A stretch of DNA of 64,000 bases from Rhytidiadelphus loreus. Taxonomy: Eukaryota; Streptophyta; Bryopsida; Hypnales; Hylocomiaceae. The notes under the pieces are model-generated. The model ran no database searches and was not told the origin of the DNA. It saw only the letters and a program-made list of their open reading frames with translations. This document shows, in pieces, positions 11,014-23,776 of this stretch (position 1 is its first letter; each line of letters starts with the position of its first letter). The stretch is taken from assembly GCA_947034895.1 (NCBI GenBank), contig OX344765.1, forward strand, positions 34,601,001 to 34,665,000, written 5' to 3'. Both the position numbers and the translations under genes were made by a program.

Positions 11014-13280
11014 TTTCATTACTCAAATTGGTCAATATCTAAATTCTATACTTTTGTTCTTCATGAACTCAAACAGAGGATATTAAAACTAGTTCAGAAG
11101 GGCTCCTTCAACAATCATTACAATCAATTGCAATTCACCTTTTTCATTACACTTGGTTGCCCTTTGATTAGCTAGTTGGATGTAAGCATCAGTTGGATAA
11201 GTGTCTATGACCACATATCTGTTGTCCCCTTTCATTAGTGGGTTGCAACCTCTTGAGTTTGAAATTGTATGAGAAACTCAGACATGTGTGAATTATGATT
11301 TGGCTCTTGTACCCAAAGATCTATGTTTCACAATAATCACTACTATTACCCATTCACTTTGCTATTCATCCATTTACATCCATATACAAATGAAGCAAAC
11401 AAATTTGTGTTTAGTACATAAACTTTGAACATAGCAAATACAACAAGCCTCACAAAAGATTCACTTCAAGGATCTTTGGATGTGGTAGACATTGCTTTCA
11501 TGATTCCTACAAAGGAGTCAACACTAAAAAATACACCTTCAATGTGTGAAATTACATGTTTAATATGAGGAACACTCGATATATGGGGATATGCAAAATC
11601 TTCTACTCAAAATTGACACAAGTTTAGTTGTGTTTCTTTCATGAATGATCAACACTTATGTACGGTTAGTTGAAGCCAATGTCTACAACAAAAGATGAAA
11701 AACAGACTTGAAAAAAGCACATTGTTGACCACTACACTTTAAAATACTAAAAACATTGTTTTACACATTATTACCTATCATATTTCTTTATAGCGACTTT
11801 CTTTTTAGAAACTGCCTATCCAATTGTGCCATTTTTTGTGTTTGTATTCCCCTCAAAATACCATCAAGGTTGTTCAAGATGCAAAATTGGATGCATCTTT
11901 TGCAATTCTTTACACGTATTTTCATACAATTATTACATGGAGATTATCTTATATACCCATGTATAAATGCATATAACTGTTGCATGAAATTATATTTTCT
12001 AAATTTGATTGGTCTAATTCATTCTCTATCGAATAAATTACTAGATAAATTAGTGACCTCTATTTCCTAACTCACTTCCAATTCTTCTTAGATTATGAGT
12101 TATTTCGGGGGGGAGGTACTCTAGAAACTAATTTCAGGTTCACCTTAGGGCTGAAAGAGTTTAGCTTCTTGAGTTCTTCCTTGAAAAGCTCTTCAAAAAC
12201 TTTTGTTCTAATTTGGGCTTCTAGATATGCAATTGTTGTAATAAGTGGAAACTAGTCATGAAGCGAGTGCTACAAGAAAAATGCAAGGTTAAGTCTCACA
12301 TCATGTATAAGCAAGTTATGATATATTCTACCCAATTGTCAAGGCGGGTAAAAAATATTTCTAAAAACACATGTTGAAATTTGTGAGAAATTTTTCTTTC
12401 AAAATAAAAAATTGGTATTGAAAAAAACAAATCTTTCTATTTTTAGGCATTTATTGGATCACATTTGTCAACTTTAACTAATTGATTATTCAACAAAGAA
12501 TGTTGACCTTGACCACTGGATATGGCAGCAGTACCATGGCACGTACATGCTAATGTAAAATGTGATGAATAGTAACAATCACTTTCCTTGATAAATGATC
12601 TCATTACCAATGAACTTCTAGTTGTTGTCCACATGCAGCTAGATCGAAGTAACCAATTCCTTTGCTCCGAGGACAAAATAAATCAAAATTGTCGACTTTA
12701 TCAAATGTTTCATACTGTGAATTTGACAGATAATCACAGGCTCTAGTATGCTACTCGTAAGTGCTCAATCGACTTCTTTTATAGCCAATATCCTTTGACA
12801 AATACCTTGCTAGCGTTTGATCAGTCCTACCCCATAAGACCTCAAGCTTCAGTGATCAAAGCTCATGTTTAGTTGGATGCAAATGTCCAATGCAGACTAC
12901 GTTGAGGAGTGAAGAATTCCAAGACATACTTGCATGTGCGGTGAGATTCCGGAGTGGAGGAAGTTAAGTTGTCTGGAGCTAATCCAGAATTGAAGACAAT
13001 TGAACGTGTGCAAGAAGTGCCGACACTAGGAAAAGAACAATGTACCTATGCTAAATAAGGTGCAAAGAACACAAGGAGATGAAAAGTATGTTATATTAAT
13101 AATGATTAGTAAGTATAAAATAGACAACCTTCTTATAGAAGGAGATGGTATTGTTTGATCTAACATAATGGTATGTGTCTCTACTACGTAACACTATATT
13201 GAGTCTAAGTTACAATTTGACTAATTGACACGCCCCCTTTAGCTATATATATAGCTAAACTAAATTAGAAAGTTTGAATT
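11014..13280. other. AT-rich intergenic DNA, no gene recognised
   Basis: Several frames of 60-104 codons occur, all on AT-rich sequence without domain similarity or splice support. I see no RNA gene and no clear terminal repeats here. Confidence 0.6.
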
Positions 13281-13289
13281 TTGAAGTTT

Positions 13290-14960
13290 TAAGATAGTGC
13301 AAAAATTTGAAGTTAAACTTTTAAGCTTCTGACGATGAAGCATTGTAGGATATGCCCTCTTGCTAGGAAGCAGAGGAAGCTTTGGAATCTATGCCATGGA
13401 GACATGCATAATGTTTGATTTTGGAAAGGGACTTGGTCAATATATTTGTAGACCTACATTGTGAATGTGGAAGTGAACTTAAGTTTGAGTAGTTTAAAAT
13501 TTTACTTTTTCTTGTAAGAAGTGATAACGAAGATCAATGTGCTTTGAGCAGTCATAGTGTTTGGGATTCTTGCTAAGTTTGATACATGACTGATTGTTGC
13601 AATAAATGGTACTTGAAAAAAAAAATTGTAATCAAGTTCAATTATAATAGTTTAAAGCCAAATGAGTTCTTTGGTTGTTGTAGTTGTTGCAATATACTCT
13701 ACTTTTGTTGAAGATAGAGCAATGATGGATGGATTATTGCAACTTTGCCAACAGAGAAGACATGATGAATCAATTTGAAAAATATAACCGGAATGTATAG
13801 ACCTGCATGTATCTGGATCACAAGTCCAGTTGGGGTCAATCCAACTATAAAGCTCGTGAAAAGAACATGAAACAAAAGTAGCACCAAAATATATAAGTCT
13901 TTGCTTGGAAGTTCCACAAAGATAACATAATAGGCGTTTGATTCAAAGTCAATGTATTGGAGTTGGACTTTGCATAAATTGGGCTAAATGGTTTACAACA
14001 AAAGCCAAATCCCATTGAGTGTAGGTTACGAGGTATTGGAGGCTCCCAATTACTTGTTTATATGGAGCCTTATCCATAAATTGCTATATGTCATAAGTAA
14101 AAATATCAACTTGGTGTCATAGCGTATGCATGTTTCAAGAGGCATGATAATTGAATTAGAGGTTTCCAAATTGAATTTCTTTAAAAGATCAATAATATAT
14201 ATTTTTTGTGTTAACTTTAATGTCTTATTGCAACAATCATGTTGAATCTGAATATTAAAGATATATTCAATTTCTTGATTATTTGTCATGGAAAAACGCT
14301 ATGAAAAGAGTGCTTTTGTAGCAGACAAGAATTAAAAACTGTTTGGCATGATAATGAGGTCATCAATGTATAGACTGAAAATTAATAGAAAAGAATGTGT
14401 GCTTGATATAAATGTTTTGATTTTATTTACGTTTTGTGAAGCTTTGGCTTAATAAAAAAGTTTCAAAGGTTTTGTACTAAACACAAGGCGCCTCTTTTAG
14501 GCCATAGAATGATTTTAACAATTGGAAAACTTAATGTTTAGCGCCGGGCTTAATATATATATCCTTTGGGTTGCATTTTATAAATTTCTTCACATAAGAC
14601 ACCATTTTAAAAAGCTATAATCACATCCACCAAGTAGATGTGATAGTCGTATAGTGTGGCTTGGGCTAAAAGAATTCGTAGTGAAGTCATTTTAATGACT
14701 TGAAAAAAAATATCGGAGTAATCAATGCCTTCTTGATAGGTGAAACCGCGAGCTATAAGTTGGGCTTTAAAGCGAGATAGAGTACCATCAGAGTTAAATT
14801 TCTTGCAAAAAAGCCATTTTGTGCTAATTATAGATCTATTGGATGGAAGATCAATAAGATGTCAAGTGCAATTGTTCATCAAGGATTGGTATTTGCTGTC
14901 CATTGCGTGTTTCCAATATCAAGATTGGTCGCTAAATAGAGCTTTAGTGATTGTAGATGG
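13290..14960 (-). pseudogene. Decayed Ty1/copia pol (reverse transcriptase and RNase H)
   Basis: Reading down the minus strand, 14900-14610 gives the start of a copia reverse transcriptase (KWLFCKKFNSDGTLSRFKAQ, then EGIDYSDIFFQVIKMTSLRI). Positions 14289-14050 give its later part (NKTLKLTQKIYIIDLLKKFN, then SIIMPLE). Positions 13860-13665, in shifted frames, give RNase H (CDPDTCRS.. and IIALSSTKVEYIA). About 13620-13510 gives the tail NQSCIKLSKNPKHYD followed by SKHIDLRYHF. Each motif is the copia counterpart in the correct order, but the frames are broken by stops and shifts and the stretch between the two RT parts is degraded. No LTRs were recognised. This is a fossil retrotransposon. Confidence 0.85.
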
Positions 14961-14998
14961 ACATGATCATTTGACCAAGCGACTTGACAATTTTTGAG

Positions 14999-15101
14999 GT
15001 TGTCTAGCTTGATAGAGAAGTCGTCCAACTTGATAGACAAGCTGTCTAGTTGACGGACAAGTTGTCCAACTCAACAAATAGGTCATCCAACTCGACGGAC
15101 A
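14999..15101. repeat. 21-bp degenerate tandem array, five units
   Basis: Units begin at 14999, 15020, 15041, 15061 and 15081, with the shared pattern GTTGTCcAActtGAcrGACAA. A period of 21 (seven codons) next to a decayed copia pol could be an old coding repeat, but no open frame now supports that. Confidence 0.75.
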
Positions 15102-15109
15102 TGGAGGAT

Positions 15110-17328
15110 GAACCTATATAACTAAGTCCATTGATGCTTGGATTAAAAAAAATTGGGGCCATTTGTATCTAAACATGGTCCTAACGCATTAGGACCCATT
15201 ACAAGTGACATATGAGGACAAACCAATGCAAATAGCCCACACCACATCAAGATAAAAAAACATTAGAAAGAAATTGGGCCTTGTGGTGGACTACAAGTTG
15301 AGAATAATGGATTTGGTCCATATAAACTTTTGGGGGGCCTCAAGAACCTTGTGATTTGTTGTTTAGAATAAAAAATGGTACATGGGTCATAACCAATGAA
15401 AGTAGTTGTTCTGCCATTATGAACTTTAATGGGGAAGTTGTGCTGGTTTATTTTGTACTCTTTGTAGGTGTTTCACACAAAATTCTCTTGAAGATGAATT
15501 TCTCTTTGATTCTTTAGGCATTTCACTTGAAAACTATCCCATTATGCAGTTTTTAAGATTTAGAGTGTCCGCCTCTATACATGGTGACTAGTGAATTTCA
15601 AACTTGGATGAAACCAACTATAGGATTTAGAGTAACCTATGTCAATTGGTATCTTTTGATACATGTAATGGTTGATTTGTTTGCACCAAACTTTAATACT
15701 ATTTGCAAGCACTTGACAAAAGAAAGCTTTAGCTTTCTTATGGACTTTGAATGAGATTCAAAAATTTCAATTGGATTTAATATAATTATCAAATGTCTAG
15801 TTGATTGCTCCACATTTATTTTTTGCTACCACATAGGCATGTCTACTTTATATGCCAATTTTCAATAGAGTTGACATGAAAAGTGTTGCTTAGGGTCACT
15901 ACTCCTTAAAATGTGTATTTTTAATACATTCTCTTTGTAAAGGATGTACTTTGAGCAACTCAAATTTTAAAAGTGACCCTTGCACAAACACAATCAGAAG
16001 GACAAAATCATTGACAAAGACACTTGACATTGCTAAACTCAACAAAACACTTAACAAGATGCAAAAGCAATTGCGAAGTCTTAGATCAATTAAAAACTTT
16101 TTTTGTCAGAAGTTGTAGTGGCTCTAGTTAAGTGGATATTTAATTAGTAAGAACGTAATTTAGGCAACAATCTAGCAAGATGATCAAATCAACAAAAGAA
16201 AAACAAGCAGGAGATTAGAACGAGTATGCTCAAATGAGAAACAATATTCTTAGAAATGTAGATTGTCTTAAGAAGACCAAAAGTGAAGATGAATGCAAAT
16301 TGACTTAAAACCATTTTTATAGGATTATATGGATTCCAACAAGTAAATAATAGTTTGTCCCTCTTCCATGCATCCAATCAATTAATGCAACGCATGTTGA
16401 TCAATTGAATTGCAATTATCAAGCACTCTAGCTTTCCAACTTGCTTCAACTTCAAACATGGAGATATATACTCTTTGGCTTCTCCATTCAATACCTTTAT
16501 TATCTTAGGCACTAGGGTTTTCTATTTTGACGTGACGTTGGCTTTTCTTGTTAGAATGTCCATTAATATGCACCAAATTTTTTATTTTATTTTATTTTTT
16601 AGAATTTTGATGGACGCTAGGGTTGGATCCTGGCGTTTTGTCAATGTGACGGACATCTTGATGTGACGTAATGTTGAAAACCTTGTTAGACATCCAATGA
16701 CTTCCCACTCTCTTACAATTTGATCTCAATTTAGAAGAATGTGCAATTGAACTTGAATTTATAGAAGTCTATACCTACACTTCTAAATTATTTCATCTAC
16801 TTGATCACTTTCAGTTTTGACTTGAATGCTTTCTATGTTGTTATTCCTTAGATGGTATTGTATTATGCATTAGATGGGATCGGGGGGGCTGGAGGGCCAT
16901 TTCACGGTTGTTCCAAGCTCCGTTCCCCCGGGGCCCCATCGAAAGCAGATGCCAGATTTATTTTTTTTCAAAAAAAATAAAATTTAAAGTTTTAAAAATG
17001 AAAAACAAAGTTTTTTTTTTATAAAAACAACGTGGCAATCTCTTGGCCAGGTCAACAGAGCTCGCGAATGGCCAGTTTTGACCAATTTCGGGGGTTCCCC
17101 ACTTGGGAACTCACAGCCCTTCTCAATAGGTAAATCACATCTAATGCAAAACCAATGCTCATATATTTGTAACAATAGGATTATTTTAGATTTTGTTCCA
17201 ATCCATCGTGTTGCGTATGATGATGGTATGTTGCTTTTGTAGCATAGTGAGGAAATTCCATTCCTTGGTAACTCTATACAAACAACAATCCATATTGGGT
17301 GACAAACCAATGAAACCATGGACCATGT
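15110..17328. other. AT-rich intergenic DNA; GC-rich palindromic patch at about 16873-16940
   Basis: No gene is recognised. A GC-rich patch in otherwise AT-rich sequence begins GATGGGATCGGGGG and ends CCCCCGGGGCCCCATC, so its ends are partly inverted repeats about 45 bases apart. It may be a transposon end. Nothing further can be supported. Confidence 0.5.
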
Positions 17329-17332
17329 TTAA

Positions 17333-18145
17333 CCTCTAAAGGACCATTGTCCCTTTGGGGGACAAATGGGATTTCGGACAAGTACCTACATGTTGAAATT
17401 TTTCCCTAATTTTTTGAAACTTTTTTTGAAGATCGAAAAGCTGATAAGCTTTGTGGGAATATAATTTTTTTTTTAAGTTATGAACAAAACATGTTTACAT
17501 GAAAAGATTTGATTCATTCCATTTGGATTTGTTATGAGAAAATTATGGATAATCTTGTTTTTTAGGCAATTAGAGCATCTTCTTGAAAAAAATAACTTCT
17601 AGTATTCATTTTTGAATGCAATTTTTGCAATTTTTCAGAAAGGAAAGTTTCACATGGCTTAATTTTCTTGCTAGAACAATCTTACCATTGGGATTAGTGC
17701 ATTTTAATTCCATCTAAAAAGACATTAATATTTTAGATTTTCCTTCTATCACATACCTACTTCCACTTAACAATTTTCTTAAGAATGAAAATTATTTTTT
17801 TTGGATTTCTTTTGTTTCCTAGACCCTCAACTCAATTCTTCACTATAAAGATTTAAATCTCAAAAATCTGTAGTACAAAAAATTTAAGTTGAAAATGTTC
17901 AAAGTCAAAAAATCTAGTCTCGCAATGAGTGCTGAAAATCTTGGTTTTTTCACTTTAAACGTAGATATCTTGCAATCTATCTAGCCAAAATTCTGAAATT
18001 TTTCTACACATTTTCATACTTGTTAGGTGTAAGATCCTACAGTTAGATGTAAAGAAAAACAATTTTCAGCTTTTCTTATTTTTTGCTATAGAAATGATAG
18101 TTTTGAGTGTTTTTTGGTAGAAAAAAGGCCTTAGTCCTTTAGGGG
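17333..18145. mobile_element. TTAA-flanked non-autonomous element, subfamily B (copy 1)
   Basis: TTAA at 17329-17332 precedes CCTCTAAAGGACC. The other end is ..GGTCCTTT-type: AGTCCTTTAGGGG followed by TTAA at 18146-18149. The reverse complement of the right end, CCCCTAAAGGACTAAGG, matches the left end over the first dozen bases. The body matches 61630-62079 in the same orientation, including the GTCCCTTTGG start and the ending GAAAAAGGCCTT. No open frame of note. Ends and target site are piggyBac-like. Confidence 0.72.
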
Positions 18146-18149
18146 TTAA

Positions 18150-20600
18150 TGAAGACGTGTTGGAGCCTAGGTAAAACAACAACTCATTGAATTGATAAGA
18201 AAATTATTGAAAAGAGAAAGTTGAAGATTATGCAAACCAACTTTAGTTATGCTAGCAAATTTGTGGAAGTCATTTTGTGCAAGCTAGTTTATATGAAGTA
18301 GATTATGGAAGCTAGATTAATTTTTTAGCACTTTTGTGAAGTTCCTATGTAGATTTGTTTTTCTTATCAAATTTATTTGCAATTTTCTACACTCATTTTG
18401 ATGATATAAAATTTTGTATTAGTTTTAGGTAGGTAATTGAAGTTGGTCTTTTGAGTTTCTACTTGGATGTGACTACCATGGACTTTGCATATTGTTAGGA
18501 TTAGAATTTAGAAGACTACTTGTCAAATGGTCATAAAACCCCATTGTCATCAATGGATGGGGTCAAATTTGAGATATGGTGTACAAGGTCCAAAAATAGT
18601 TTGTCTACTTGAGTACGGTTCTATATGCAATCCATTTTGTATCTATCAAGAGGTGACCAAACAAGCATGTTGGAGAATAAAACTACAAGGCACAAATTGA
18701 AGATTGAGCTAACATTGACTCTTAACGTCCAGAAATTAAACGTCATAGACTAACTACTATTACTAACATTATATATAGATCTTAGTAATAGAACCTAGGC
18801 AAATCCTTCAATTCTCTTTGATCCATTAAATGTTTGCATGGTGCTCCAAAGATGCAAGAAATGAGCACTATTGTCTTACAACACACAACTGAAGGATCTT
18901 CTATTACTACTCGATCTTTCTATAGAGACACTACAAAGTGGATAACTCATTAAAAATAGAAACTTGGTTTGTTAGAGGTTTAGAGTATATTAAGCAAGTC
19001 TTAGGTTTAGAAGGACTAACTAAGTAATGAGTGATACGATGCTTGCCATATACTTTGATCGATAGTTTTCCAAATGCATCTACAAGTTTCTTGAATTTTG
19101 AACATTGCTTTGGGGTCAAATTGAGGCCACAAAAATATAGAAGTAACTGCTCTAGTACATACCAACAAGTTATTTGATCTCGTCGACCTCATCCATTAAA
19201 TGTTACATTTCTCTCTTTGAGAGTACTAGTATTATATCACACCACATTCTATTTGTCTATTTGAGCTAGATGGTAGAGATGACTCTTTGAAAAGTTTGGC
19301 TATATTTGCACTACTTAACAAAAGTTTGTTTGGCACACTGTTGGTTTTGCCATTGATATTTTGATCTTTGAATATATTTACAGATCCTAATGCATCCCAA
19401 TTGTTGATAGAATACTCTCAATGTGATGAATGGCTAATTGTTGTACTTGTTAGTCTTATATCATCTAAATATATTGAAAATGTAAATGGAACATTTTCTC
19501 ACAAATACGTTTTAGAGCATGTAATGTGCAAATGTGTACTTGTTCTAGAGGAATAGAGAAAATGGGCTTCTACTTGTTTACAGATTCTGCTATAGAAACA
19601 AGTTTGATTGGAATGCTTGAAGAAAATAAGTTTCCTTCCTTGGAAAGACCACCAACCTATCATGTTTCCATCAAGATTCTATTAGAATTACGACAACCCT
19701 AAGTCCCTAATATTGAATTCTAAAAAAATTAGGACTTTTTTTCACTATTTTTCCATAATTATGGATGGAAAATCAAATGTATTTCTACTATTAAACATGT
19801 TACTTTAGTTTATGTCATTCTTTCTAGAGAATTTTACGATATTCCATCCAAATTGTTAGAATATTCCATCATAATGGACTTAAAAGTCATGACATCTCAC
19901 CTGTGGTGACATCTTAGTATCGTGGCTTGATGTCATCTAGACAATCAAGACCTACACTAAATTTTCAACTTTGATTTAAGCATGTATGCTCACTTGTTGA
20001 CATTACATTGTGGTACCTCATAGTCTTTTTTTCTAAACGTATTGTGAAGCAACCAATAGGCCATATTTCTTTTTTCCATTGGACAAAAAATTATTATTCA
20101 TTATTTTTTCTTATTCTTTGATTCAATGCTCTATTCATTAAAGTAATGCTGATTCTTTCCATCTTCTATAAGCAAACTATCTTGGCTTCATCTATTTTCA
20201 AAACAAATATGAACGATGCACCCATCAACTCAATAATACAATAAATTTATTAGATAGAAGACGACAAAAAATTCGTCATATTATAAAACTTTGTTACTAA
20301 GTAGTACTAATAAGAATCTAATTGTGATCAAATGGTATTTCAACTTGTAGATCTAGCTTCTCACCCACAATTTTTTTGATTATTGATCATAAAATTGCAC
20401 TAAAACTAAATTGTGTACAAATGGTATTTCAACTTGCCAATCTAGCTTTCACCTAGAGCTTAGCAATTATAAACTTGATGGCCATCTTCATCACCTTCTT
20501 TCTTAGACTTTAAATTGACCTAGATTGAATTAAGTGAATTTGAGAAGCAGTGACCTCCCCATTTTGGCTTTAATCTCAATGGTGACTATTAAATGATATG
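18150..20600. other. AT-rich intergenic DNA, no gene recognised
   Basis: Only short frames occur (about 60 codons), and none has a recognisable motif. No RNA gene or strong repeat was seen. Confidence 0.6.
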
Positions 20601-20610
20601 CTTTTGATCA

Positions 20611-20957
20611 TTCATTAGATGTTATATGAGGTCTCCGAGAGACTGTCTGGCCATGGGAAACAAGAAATGATTGTTTTGTAGTCATTGTGGACAAGAAATG
20701 ACTTCTATAGTCATTGTCAACAAGTCATGTTTACCCTTGTTTTTTGTAGTGACCATGGCCAAATAGTCAAATTATTTAATGATAGTTAAAAAATTAAAAA
20801 ATTAAAAAAATTAAAAAAAATTATTATTATTTTTTTAATGCAATCCGACGTGGCAGTCTCTCCACCACGTCGGACTATTGATTCTGCGACGTTTCCACAA
20901 TCCGAGAACGTCGAGGAACTTACAGTCTCTGAATGGGTTGAAAAATCATCTAATGAA
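20611..20957. mobile_element. MITE-like element with imperfect terminal inverted repeats
   Basis: Left arm: TTCATTAGATG, 16 bases, AGAGACTGT. The right arm, read in reverse complement, has the same two blocks with the same 16-base spacing. Inside, at 20844-20874, a perfect 10-bp stem (TCCGACGTGG / CCACGTCGGA) flanks an 11-base loop. No coding capacity. The superfamily is not assigned; no target duplication was clear. Confidence 0.55.
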
Positions 20958-20959
20958 AA

Positions 20960-21670
20960 ATAATAATGACTTCACATCAAATATCATTGAGGTGTCATTA
21001 GAAAAGAAACATGTTTTTAGTCACATCAAACAAAAACACGACATGTTTTAGTAGATAGAAGTATGTCAAAGACTTTGAGCCTATGTTAGAGACTTTGAGC
21101 CTATGGGCAATAGAATTGTGGTGAATGTTGTAGAAAATGTACAAATATCAATGGAAAAACAACTTGATGCTAGAGCTATCAACTATCCACAAAAGGTAGT
21201 TATGTTTTTGGAGATGTCCTAGAAAACTTGAAAGTGCCACATCAACAAGGTTTTATGGTTTGATTGTGGGTAAGTTTCTAGAAGTTATTGGGAGTTGAAG
21301 TAAAATGCTGACCAAATGTGAAAAAATAAGCAAAGGGCAACTACAATGCACGCTTTGCAAAAAGAAAAGGAGAACATGACAGTTGATGTGGCATGCCGCA
21401 TTAGCACACTTTTATGCCATCAAAGAATTTTAACACTATTTTTTGAGAATCTACTGAGATGACATTGTGTTCTTAATGCTCTTGTTTGAAATTCTATTTC
21501 TAATACAATTTCTACGTTTTATATATCCTACATGATTTGTCTTACCTCCTACCACCCCACTTATATAAAGAACTTGTCTTCTCATCTCTATATACTCACA
21601 ATAAGTGATTTATGAAGCCATGTGATATAGTTGCCAAATACAATATAATGTGTATGATGTGTAGTATACG
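20960..21670. other. Intergenic DNA, no gene recognised
   Basis: Nothing beyond short unsupported frames is visible. Confidence 0.5.
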
Positions 21671-21825
21671 TCTAAGTTGATGTTGTGAAATGTCTAAATG
21701 TCTAAGGTAGTGTCTCAAAAAACATCTAAATGTCTAAGTTGATGTTGCAAAATGTTTGGATGTCTAGGTTGACATCTCAAAAAATGTCTAGACATCTAAA
21801 TTGACATTGCAAAAAACAATATTAA
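21671..21825. repeat. Alternating 30/32-base (62-bp dimeric) tandem array
   Basis: TCTAA/TCTAG phrases recur at 21671, 21701, 21733, 21763 and 21795, with spacings of 30, 32, 30 and 32. Two different half-units alternate (one ending in ..GTTGCAAAATGT, one in ..GTCTCAAAAAACAT), so the real period is about 62. Confidence 0.75.
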
Positions 21826-21829
21826 AATT

Positions 21830-23776
21830 CTTAAACAACATAAAATTGTAATGACTAGGTATGCCACGTCACTTTTCTTGCCGCCATGTCAAAGTGCCAC
21901 ATCAAATACCATATCATAGACATAAAAGATGAAAGATGAAAGAAAATTCTACATGACTTCCCTCGCTCGCATGAAACTAATGTGGCAACCACATGGTGAT
22001 TTCTTATGCCCTTCAAAAACCATGTTTTGGGAGACGTCCTCTAAAATCTTCTTGAAATCAAAACATGTTTTCTATGATTTTTCAACATGTTTTATGTGAT
22101 TTTTCACGTTTTGGAACTTGTCCATCATAACATATTATTTTGGATGTCCATGGAGATGTGGTTGACGTCCAAAAAAATGTACCTACTACATTAAGGGCTT
22201 GTCACAAAAAAACATGGGTTTCTTCCAATATGTGCAAGTTGCAATATATGTTTTAAATCTTTATATGGTATTTAATGTAATAGTTTGGACCAATCAATAA
22301 AATTACTATGGTTCTCCTTTATCTTCTTTGCATTGAATTAAGAAATATCTGTGTTTAAACTCTTTGGCCAATCCATGTCACTATGTGAAGCTACATACAT
22401 AACTATAAGTGATCAAAGGAACTTAGGAATCAATTAGCAAGAACCAATTTGACATTAAGGAGCCCACTCAGTTTATGATGATGTGTAGACAATCATCGAC
22501 CTCACAGAGTTGTAGAGACTTGACAATTGGAGCTAAAAAAATACATGTAGTCTAGTGCAACGATGCAAGGATTTTTTCGCAGTGAAGCTTGGCTTCAAGT
22601 AAGGATTTAAGTTGTCAATAAGGCATCATATTTGTAACTGCAGTGTTTTTCAGAGAGTATCTTCCATCGCATGCTCTTCATTTCTTGTTTTGATTTCTAA
22701 TTGGCATGCAAAATGAACACAATACTTAACATTTCAAAACTTGATTTACTAATTAATCTGCTTATATAGCTCAGGTCCACGGGTAATGAGAGGCTTATAT
22801 TTTCTATCCAAGCCTGAACTTTATCCGAACCCTGGTTTGTGACATCTGGCAATTCTAGTGAAGTGATTTCTGACACATTGTTTTGGACGATAGCTAGCCT
22901 GGGCGTAAAACGTGCCAGGTAGCAAGCAAGAGACTAATTGATAGCAGGGAATGGAGAAACCTAAAAGGTGGTTTTGAATACTCCCTCTGTCTCAGAATCC
23001 TTCTATGTAAGGCAGAAGTGCGGATGTTCATCCTTGGAATTCTATGCAAAAAGAATAGAGATCTTGCACAATAGTTTGGGTTTTTTAAGCAACTGAAACA
23101 CACTGTGTACCAAAAAAGATGATTTCCATGGTGACCCGCCCATCCTTACAAGGTTCAAGCGGTGTTCGTTATCGTTCTTGCTAGTCATGACCTAACAGCT
23201 ACAGAAAGCATCGTAACTTGACAACCGTATTCAGTTCCTAACAAGCAATTCAGTCATTGGTTTAGGGTTGGGCACACAGAAACCGAAACTGCATATGGTC
23301 ATCGTCACGAGTAACATGTTTCCTAAAGGCCTCAGTGTAACAAATGGTCTGAACAGTCGTTTGTGCAAAGCTTGTGTAAATGTCAACTCACCAGTGGAAT
23401 AATTTGATTTCCAAAGTAAAGAGTCTGAACAGCGCCCAGATATGGTTTGACACATCTACGTGATCTCGTAGATCGAGGACTCCAGCCTGAAAAAATGTGT
23501 CATATCAATCCAAAGCTATTTGGCAGTCTGAGCAAGTGCAGACCCAATCCGCTAGTCAACAAATCAGTGCCCTAAACAGCCTCAAGAGCCACCTTTCTAA
23601 CTTCCTAGATCATCCAAACCCAGTCCGAACAGTATTCTTTACTTCTTTAACGCCAGGACACTTGAAGATTCAACGAAGGCTAATCTGCAATGATCGCAAA
23701 TTATGCTGCCTCCAATGGACAGCATACTAATTGACGAATTTTACTCTGATGATGGTTTAGCCAGCCCTGCCATTTT
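21830..23776. other. Intergenic DNA; possible 3' flank of the oligopeptidase gene
   Basis: No gene is recognised. A single Stowaway-like end (TACTCCCTCTGTCTCAGAAT) lies at 22979 without a partner end nearby, so it is probably a truncated element. The last few hundred bases before 23777 should include the 3' UTR of the minus-strand oligopeptidase gene. Confidence 0.55.

Noticed and set aside
22979..23000. Stowaway-like end (TACTCCCTCTGTC)
   Set aside because: No inverted partner was found within about 500 bases; at best a truncated element.
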